Origin: Terrimonas_A sp051954695
GTDB taxonomy: Bacteria > Bacteroidota > Bacteroidia > Chitinophagales > Chitinophagaceae
Length of the DNA: 64,000 nt
Assembly: GCA_051954695.1 (NCBI GenBank)
Contig: JBQCHL010000024.1
Location: forward strand, 124,001 to 188,000
Reading direction: 5' to 3'
This document shows, in pieces, positions 58,553 through 64,000 of the stretch. The notes under the pieces were generated by a model. That model had not been told where the DNA came from, ran no database searches, and was given only the letters and a program-made list of their open reading frames with translations. Position 1 is the first letter of the stretch. Each line of letters begins with the position of its first letter. The translations under genes were made by a program, and so were the position numbers.

Positions 58553-58918
58553 GATTTTTTATTTATGATAAAGTAACGAAGAGGCAGAGCTGCTTCCAAG
58601 GGATTTTCATCAGTATTATCCGTTTTTTAACCAATGATATTTGATGAGAATATAAACAAAGGAGGAAGCTTCTGTTTGATAGAGTATCTTCATTTATTTT
58701 CCCACAAAGACGACAAAGACCACAAAGACCACCTAGAATGGTTGCCGGAAGATCTTCTTTACGCTATAGTTGTGTAAGTATAGCAATATATAAATAGGGC
58801 AAAATATTCTTTGTGGTCTTTGTCGCCTTTGTGGGAAAATTCTTAAAGTGAGGACAATACCGCTTATTTGAAAATTCCCTCTTCCTTTTATATTTTTACC
58901 TTCTAACAGCTAATCCTT
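58553..58918. other. Intergenic region with foldback repeat, protease / MscS
   Basis: The 366-base gap holds a 143-bp foldback element (58697-58839) and a candidate promoter for the MscS gene: TTTG at 58867-58870 and TATTTTTA at 58891-58898, 20 bases apart. No coding frame or RNA gene was recognised. Confidence 0.6.
58697..58839. repeat. Foldback element with CAAAGA-rich arms
   Basis: The 32-bp arms 58697-58728 and 58808-58839 are inverted copies with one mismatch, built from CCACAAAGACGACAAAGACC. A 79-base spacer lies between. The arm sequence (TTTGTGGTCTTTGTCG on the other strand) resembles short repeats that I recall from intergenic spaces of Chitinophagaceae genomes. It is the same size class as the foldback at 52521-52654, but with unrelated sequence. 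Confidence 0.75.
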
Positions 58919-61318
58919 ATGCGAAGACCCTCCCTGTCCCTGACTTTTCTTTTCCTGGCATTGCTTTTTTCCATCTCTTCTTTTGCCCAGGATAGCCTTC
59001 GATTCCGGTCTGACAGTCTGAACAGGAAGAATGACACTGCCCGCTTCAAAAGAGGCCAGGGGATGGGCTCACTCTTTGCTGATTCATCCAAGCTCACCAG
59101 CAGCGATTACCAGCTCCGCATCGAGAACGCTTATGCGGTGCTTTCCATGATCCGGAATAAAAGCGATCTTGGTCCGCGCATTACCAGCATCCAGGAAAAA
59201 CTGGCCGATAGCGATTCTTCTCTTGCTGTATTAAAGGATAATGTCATCAACAATAACAGAGCGCTTGGTTTACGTAACCTGCAGATGTTCCGTACCCTGC
59301 TTACCAATATTCAAAGGGATGTACACGATCAGCGTGGCATACTGGATAGTGCAGAAGCTGACCTCAGTGATCTTCGCCGCGAAATGAAAACCCTGGTAGA
59401 AGACACTGTATTAAAGCATCTCTGGCGCGATTCCGCCTCCCGCCAGCTTTTTGCTCCTCAACTGAAAGATATGCGCGAAGCCTGGAGATCCAGCACTTCG
59501 AAGCTAAGGGAAAGCCTGGCGCTCGTGAACCAGTTGCAAACGCATAACTCCGGCAATGCGATCACCACCTCAGCTTTGCTGGATAAAGTAGATAACCTGC
59601 TACTGACCTCTTTCTCCCGTGTATTCGGTAAAGAATTCAATTATATCTGGGAGCCAGCCTCCGACAGTTCATTAAAGAAACTGAACGCTGCTTATTCAAA
59701 AGCTTATCATGGAGAAAGGAAAGCACTGAATTATTATTTTAAAGACAGCGTGAACAAAAGGCTTTTCCTCCTGCTCATCGGATTCCTGTTCGGATTATGG
59801 GTTTTCCTTAATATCCGCCGCCTGAAAAAGGCCGGATCGATGGACAGGTTGAAGGATATCCAGGTAGGCTATCTGTATCCGCATTATATCGCATCTGCTT
59901 TCATTGTGATTTTTACATTAGCACCACTGTTCGATCTGGACGCGCCTTCTGTTTATATCGAGTCGATGCAGTTCCTGCTGATCCTGACGCTGACATTTAT
60001 TTGCTGGAAAAAATGGCCGCGTAAACTTTTTGTGTACTGGCTCGTGATGGTATTCCTGTATATCTGTTTCTCTTTTACCCATCACGTATTAATGCCAGGT
60101 TTTTTCCAGCGTGTGTGGCTGATATTGTTGAATGTGCTTTCTGTAGTGTTTGGCTCTCTGTTCCTCCGCGGAATGAAGAACCATCTTCATATGCGCGGCT
60201 TCCTGCGCTTTGTGATCATCCTGCATAATGTCATGAACATACTGGCCATCATTTGTAATGTATTCGGCCGGTTCTCGCTGGCGCAGATACTGGGTAATAC
60301 AGCTATCTTCTCCTTTACACAGGCGATCGGCCTGGCCGTGTTCAGCAAGATCTGCATGGAAGCGATCTTATTGCAGATCGAGACCAGCCGCAGCAAGCAG
60401 GGGCTAAAAGCTTCTTTCGATTTCCAATCGGTAGTAAAAGGTTTCCAGGGACCGATTGTATTCCTGGTTTTCGTGCTCTGGCTGATCGTGTTTACCACCA
60501 ATCTCAATATCTATAATACTTCCAAAGATGTGTTCAGCGCATTGATGGAAAAGCAAAGAAGCATCGGCAGCGCCAGCTTTACCATTGGCGGTGTGCTGCT
60601 TTTCTTCCTCATTATCTGGGTGGCGCATCTCCTGCAGAAATATGTGGGTTATTTCTTTGGCGATACAGGCAGTGAAGAAGTGCAGAATAAACGCCAGCGT
60701 TCGCGCATGCTGATCGCAAGGCTGATCGTGCTTTGTGTGGGCTATCTGCTTGCAGTAGCCGCTTCAGGCTTGCCGGTTGATAAGATCACGATCGTGCTCG
60801 GCGCATTAGGTGTTGGTATCGGTTTGGGTTTGCAAAACATTGTCAGCAATTTCGTATCAGGCATTATCCTGATCTTCGACAGGCCATTGCAGATAGGAGA
60901 TTCTATCGAGATAGGTGACAAGGCAGGCAAGGTGAGGGAGATCGGATTGCGCTCCAGCACACTGATGACGAATGATGGTGCAGAAGTGATCATTCCTAAT
61001 GGCGATATTCTTTCGCAACATATTACCAACTGGACACTCAGCAACAACCAGCAAAGGCTTTCCCTCTCTTTATCCGTCAGCGGAAGCAAGGATATAGAAA
61101 AGGTTACAAAGCTGATCACCGATACTATCATCCATTCAGGTTATGTAATGGAAGGATCTGTTCCGCAAACAGAATTCATTGCCGTGAAAAAAGATGAGTT
61201 TGACCTGAAGGTATTCTTCTGGTGTAAAGATGTGTTCAAAGCTTCGGAAGCAAGAAGCGCGATCCTGTATTTATTGCATAAGCAACTGGGAGAAGAAGAT
61301 ATTGCTATAGAAGCCTGA
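58919..61318 (+). CDS. Large MscS-family mechanosensitive channel
   Basis: This 799-residue protein has a signal peptide (about 1-23, ending SFAQD). A periplasmic helical/coiled-coil region covers about 25-280, followed by roughly ten membrane helices. The MscS pore and beta domain is at about 620-795: VLGALGVGIGLGLQNIVSNFVSG is the pore helix, and FDRPLQIGDSIEIG begins the beta domain. The layout matches the large MscK/YbdG-like group, with an extra periplasmic sensor part. It releases solutes on osmotic downshock. It is convergent with the MATE gene, 9 bases apart. Confidence 0.93.
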   Translation: MRRPSLSLTFLFLALLFSISSFAQDSLRFRSDSLNRKNDTARFKRGQGMGSLFADSSKLTSSDYQLRIENAYAVLSMIRNKSDLGPRITSIQEKLADSDSSLAVLKDNVINNNRALGLRNLQMFRTLLTNIQRDVHDQRGILDSAEADLSDLRREMKTLVEDTVLKHLWRDSASRQLFAPQLKDMREAWRSSTSKLRESLALVNQLQTHNSGNAITTSALLDKVDNLLLTSFSRVFGKEFNYIWEPASDSSLKKLNAAYSKAYHGERKALNYYFKDSVNKRLFLLLIGFLFGLWVFLNIRRLKKAGSMDRLKDIQVGYLYPHYIASAFIVIFTLAPLFDLDAPSVYIESMQFLLILTLTFICWKKWPRKLFVYWLVMVFLYICFSFTHHVLMPGFFQRVWLILLNVLSVVFGSLFLRGMKNHLHMRGFLRFVIILHNVMNILAIICNVFGRFSLAQILGNTAIFSFTQAIGLAVFSKICMEAILLQIETSRSKQGLKASFDFQSVVKGFQGPIVFLVFVLWLIVFTTNLNIYNTSKDVFSALMEKQRSIGSASFTIGGVLLFFLIIWVAHLLQKYVGYFFGDTGSEEVQNKRQRSRMLIARLIVLCVGYLLAVAASGLPVDKITIVLGALGVGIGLGLQNIVSNFVSGIILIFDRPLQIGDSIEIGDKAGKVREIGLRSSTLMTNDGAEVIIPNGDILSQHITNWTLSNNQQRLSLSLSVSGSKDIEKVTKLITDTIIHSGYVMEGSVPQTEFIAVKKDEFDLKVFFWCKDVFKASEARSAILYLLHKQLGEEDIAIEA

Positions 61319-61327
61319 TCAGCGCTC

Positions 61328-62662
61328 CTATACTTTCTTCGACATCCGCAGGAACCGTATACATAAAAATATACTGGAGCAGGAGAGGCCTGCAATAAAT
61401 CCAAACCATATACCTGCAGCTCCCATATTGGCCTTGAATGCCAGTAAATATCCAACAGGGATACCGATCACCCAATAAGCGATACCGATCAGTATTGTGG
61501 GGATCTTCACGTCTTTAATGCCCCGCATCAGTCCTGCCCCAATTGCCTGTGTAGCATCGGATATCTGGAACACTGCCGCCAGCACCAGTAACGCTGATGC
61601 CATGTGGATCACCTGTACATCATTATTAAAAGCCCCGGGCAATATGTTCCGCAGGAGGATGAATGAAGCAGCGCATAACAGTCCATACAATAGAGCGGTG
61701 ATGAGGGTGCTTTTCCCTATCGCCAGTATTTTCACCCGGTCGCGTGTACCGAACGCATTACTCACGCGGATAGAGCTTCCCTGCGCCAGTCCCATTGATA
61801 CCATGAAAGTGAAAGAAGCGCAGGAGAGAGCGATCTGGTGTGCTGCCTGCTCTGTAGCCCCGATGGTGCCGATGATAATGCCGGATACGGCAAATGCGCC
61901 ACCTTCCATACCTATTTGCAGGCTGCTTGGTACGCCAATATGCAATAGCTCACGGATCGTTTGCATGCGAAGCTTCCACTGATTCTTTCTTACAGCAACA
62001 TAGCGGCGGAAAATAGGGTGCCAAAGGATAACAGCGCCCAGTGCAGCAAACATTAAGGTACGTGTGATAAGCGTGCCCCAGCCTGCGCCTACCAGTTCCA
62101 ACCGTGGAAATCCCCAGTTACCAAAGATCAGCAGCCAGTTAAGAAATACGTTGAGCGGAACACCGATCAGCGTAATGAGCATTGCTGTCCTCGTTTTTTC
62201 CAAACCATCTGCAAATTGTTTGAGCGACATGAACAGCAGCATCGGTATCACACTCCATCCCATCAATTGCATGAACGGCACAGCAAGCTGCGCCACTTCA
62301 GGGTCCTGCTTTAAATGAAAAAGTATGTTCTTTCCCAATTCAAGCGTCAGTGAAATAATCAGCGCGGTAATGGCACATAACCAGAAGCCATTATAGAAAT
62401 AGTGGGAAACCTTTTGTGAATCCCTCCGGCCATGCGACATGGAAACCAGTTGGGAAACCGATATCGTCATCCCTATGCCTACAATAAACGGAATATTTAA
62501 TACAGCCAGCACTAATGATGCGGCTGCAAGTTGTTTATATCCCAGTGCTCCAGCCATGGCCGTATCGATCAAATGGAGCGACATTTGCGCAAGTTCTCCG
62601 AATATGATCGGGAGGGAAAGCCGAAGCGTTTTTTTCGCTTCATTGAATAAGGTCGGTTGCAT
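61328..62662 (-). CDS. MATE-family multidrug/Na+ (or H+) efflux transporter
   Basis: This 444-residue protein has twelve hydrophobic helices in two six-helix MatE halves. The N-terminal pattern is RLSLPIIFGELAQMSLHLIDTAMAG and the middle contains RELLHIGVPSSLQIGMEGGAFAV. It exports cationic drugs or metabolites against a Na+ or H+ gradient. ATG at 62662 is chosen over an upstream TTG three codons earlier. It is divergent from the AraC-type regulator, which may control it, but nothing proves this. Confidence 0.92.
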   Translation of the reverse strand: MQPTLFNEAKKTLRLSLPIIFGELAQMSLHLIDTAMAGALGYKQLAAASLVLAVLNIPFIVGIGMTISVSQLVSMSHGRRDSQKVSHYFYNGFWLCAITALIISLTLELGKNILFHLKQDPEVAQLAVPFMQLMGWSVIPMLLFMSLKQFADGLEKTRTAMLITLIGVPLNVFLNWLLIFGNWGFPRLELVGAGWGTLITRTLMFAALGAVILWHPIFRRYVAVRKNQWKLRMQTIRELLHIGVPSSLQIGMEGGAFAVSGIIIGTIGATEQAAHQIALSCASFTFMVSMGLAQGSSIRVSNAFGTRDRVKILAIGKSTLITALLYGLLCAASFILLRNILPGAFNNDVQVIHMASALLVLAAVFQISDATQAIGAGLMRGIKDVKIPTILIGIAYWVIGIPVGYLLAFKANMGAAGIWFGFIAGLSCSSIFLCIRFLRMSKKV

Positions 62663-62751
62663 CGTAAACAAATAAATAGCCGTTCAAATCTGGTTCATCG
62701 GGAATCTGCAAAGATCGGTCATTTTATCCTTTTTCATTTTCATTCTTTCAT

Positions 62752-62759
62752 TAATTTTA
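62752..62759 (+). promoter_or_regulatory. -7-like box for the AraC regulator
   Basis: TAATTTTA differs by one base from TAnnTTTG and lies 17 bases before the TTG start at 62777. The region before it is T-rich and has no clear -33 element. Confidence 0.3.
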
Positions 62760-62776
62760 AAATATCAAATATCGGC

Positions 62777-63898
62777 TTGGCTTCCTTTTTAAATACGATC
62801 GTTCTTCTCGGAGCTCTGCAGGGTTTTATTATCAGCCTGCTACTGATTTTCCGTCCCGGCAATCTTTTGCCTAACCGTCTACTCGCCTGGCTTATTCTAC
62901 TAATGAGCCTCGCCAGCCTGAATATTTATTTTCTCAATACAGGATGGTTTGAGACAACAGTTGCCTTACGTATCATTGCTGCATTAGTACCCCTTGTCAT
63001 TATTATGCCAATGGGGCCGTTTATTTATTTTTATATCCGGTCAATAACAGATTCGGGGTTTACAATAGGTAAGAAGGAGCGCCTACATTTTTTGCCCGCT
63101 ATTATTGATATCATTCCTCAACTGGCCGCTTTATTATTTTTTGCAGGAAGATGGGCCGGCTGGTGGCAGGATGGCGATCCCTGGAACAGGTTTATTGATA
63201 ACTGCAATGTGTATTCAGATATTCCACGCTGGCTTTCCTTAACCGTATATATCTTTTTAACGAAAAAATATCTTGCAGGGCAAACAGGAACTGATGCAGG
63301 CCGGCAGCGCTGGTTTAGGCAATTTATTTACGTGTTCCTGGGTTTCTTGCTGATCTGGCTGGTTTATCTTATTCCATACAGCATACCTGCCCTCACTGAT
63401 CGTTTACTTAGATGGGTTGACTGGTACCCCGTTTATATTCCAATGGCTATTATGATATATTGGATGGGTATTAAAGGATACCTGCTAAGCTTGCAGACGG
63501 CTGGTAAAAAAGCAAACAAATCAATGCTGACTGATTTTCCCGCTGAACGTCTGGAGCCCACTGTATATATATTAAAAAGGGCAATGGAGGATGACAGGAT
63601 ATTTCTAAACCCTGCCCTGAACCTGGATCTTCTTGCCGCACATACAGGCATTGCTTCCAAAACCATTTCCATGATCTTGAACCAATATATTGGTAAGGGT
63701 TTTAATGAGTGGATAAACGAGTACCGGTTGAATGAATTCAAACATAAACTCAGCCAATCAAATCTGAAACAGCTTACGATCTCTGGTATAGCTTCAGAAT
63801 GCGGCTTCAATTCGCAAGCCACTTTTCAGCGCATTTTCAAACAATCTCTGGGAATGACCCCCACTGAATACCTGAAATCACTTCAGTCGGGTTCATAA
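62777..63898 (+). CDS. Membrane-anchored AraC-family transcription regulator
   Basis: This 373-residue protein has about seven or eight membrane helices in residues 1-230, then an AraC-type DNA-binding domain (about 275-373): LDLLAAHTGIASKTISMILNQ and ISGIASECGFNSQATFQRIFKQSLGMTPTEYL. Such seven-helix-AraC fusions are a Bacteroidota speciality and sense an extracellular or membrane signal. The frame is open to 62657, but that extension has no family features. No ATG precedes the first helix, so TTG at 62777 (MASFLNTIVLLG) is the preferred start. Confidence 0.85.
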   Translation: MASFLNTIVLLGALQGFIISLLLIFRPGNLLPNRLLAWLILLMSLASLNIYFLNTGWFETTVALRIIAALVPLVIIMPMGPFIYFYIRSITDSGFTIGKKERLHFLPAIIDIIPQLAALLFFAGRWAGWWQDGDPWNRFIDNCNVYSDIPRWLSLTVYIFLTKKYLAGQTGTDAGRQRWFRQFIYVFLGFLLIWLVYLIPYSIPALTDRLLRWVDWYPVYIPMAIMIYWMGIKGYLLSLQTAGKKANKSMLTDFPAERLEPTVYILKRAMEDDRIFLNPALNLDLLAAHTGIASKTISMILNQYIGKGFNEWINEYRLNEFKHKLSQSNLKQLTISGIASECGFNSQATFQRIFKQSLGMTPTEYLKSLQSGS

Positions 63899-63981
63899 TT
63901 CTTTTCAAATCCGGATCTGAGAAGCCTTTTTTTACCTTTTCACTCCCAAATGATCGAGGTTGCGTACTTAATTGTTATCTG

Positions 63982-64000
63982 ATGAAACATCTCGTTTTGA
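63982..64000 (+). CDS. Start of a gene cut by the window edge
   Basis: ATG at 63982 opens the frame MKHLVL and runs off the right edge. The upstream gap of about 83 bases has a TACCTTTT box near 63934. A signal peptide of a secreted or outer membrane protein would begin like this, and such genes often follow membrane AraC regulators. The evidence is a few codons only. Confidence 0.3.

Noticed and set aside
58697..58839. CRISPR-like array
   Set aside because: There are only two arms, in inverted orientation, with a single spacer; no direct repeats and no cas genes.

Overview
The window is a piece of a Bacteroidota chromosome, most likely from the Chitinophagaceae/Chitinophagales. The evidence: type IX secretion sorting tails on two surface proteins, a TonB-dependent receptor, many outer-membrane beta-barrels, a CCDC81-like HU protein, an absence of Shine-Dalgarno sequences before genes, and promoters of the TTTG-N19-TAnnTTTG type that this phylum uses. 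This placement is an inference from gene style, not from a marker gene. No rRNA or tRNA gene, CRISPR array, prophage or intact insertion sequence was seen.

Layout. 1-6910: histidine biosynthesis operon hisG(partial)-D-C-B-H-GNAT-A-F-IE, compact and co-directional, with an unexpected acetyltransferase between hisH and hisA. 7003-15659: TonB receptor, LuxR-type response regulator, a 42-residue lipoprotein, DEDDh exonuclease, polyprenol-type glycosyltransferase, EamA transporter and a large secreted S9 peptidase. 15730-20917 (minus strand): an unknown protein, a DUF2490 protein, a 2-oxo-acid dehydrogenase E2, CinA and a Uma2-fold protein. 20940-24221: DacB-type PBP, then a doxX/thioesterase/M50 operon on the minus strand. 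24424-29769: a three-gene envelope operon (large TPR protein, beta-barrel, HU-domain membrane protein). 29810-38571: methyltransferase, glutaminyl cyclase, M43 protease with sorting tail, LemA plus M48 protease, dienelactone hydrolase, a second sorting-tail protein and an amidohydrolase. 38607-43709: prfB with its programmed frameshift, pruA, and three small related beta-barrels. 43827-47932: pyrimidine genes pyrR-pyrB and pyrE, interleaved with coaD, a hotdog thioesterase, a NUDIX hydrolase and a secreted HMA protein. 48465-50220: a 1.7-kb stretch with no convincing gene, half of it very AT-rich. 50221-54950: M56/BlaI regulator pair and the membrane pyrophosphatase. 55190-64000: HAD phosphatase, DUF1080 protein, TauE/SafE permease, beta-barrel, aspartic protease, MscS channel, MATE exporter, membrane-anchored AraC regulator and the first codons of another gene.

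Most genes are housekeeping or envelope functions, and no canonical defence or mobile island is present. The least explained parts are the TPR/barrel/HU operon, the gene-poor block at 48.7-50.2 kb, the dispersed GGGAGTC-type repeat (one copy lies inside the E2 coding sequence) and two foldback elements. Many genes have a promoter -7 box only 4-8 bases before the start codon, so leaderless or near-leaderless transcripts appear common here.
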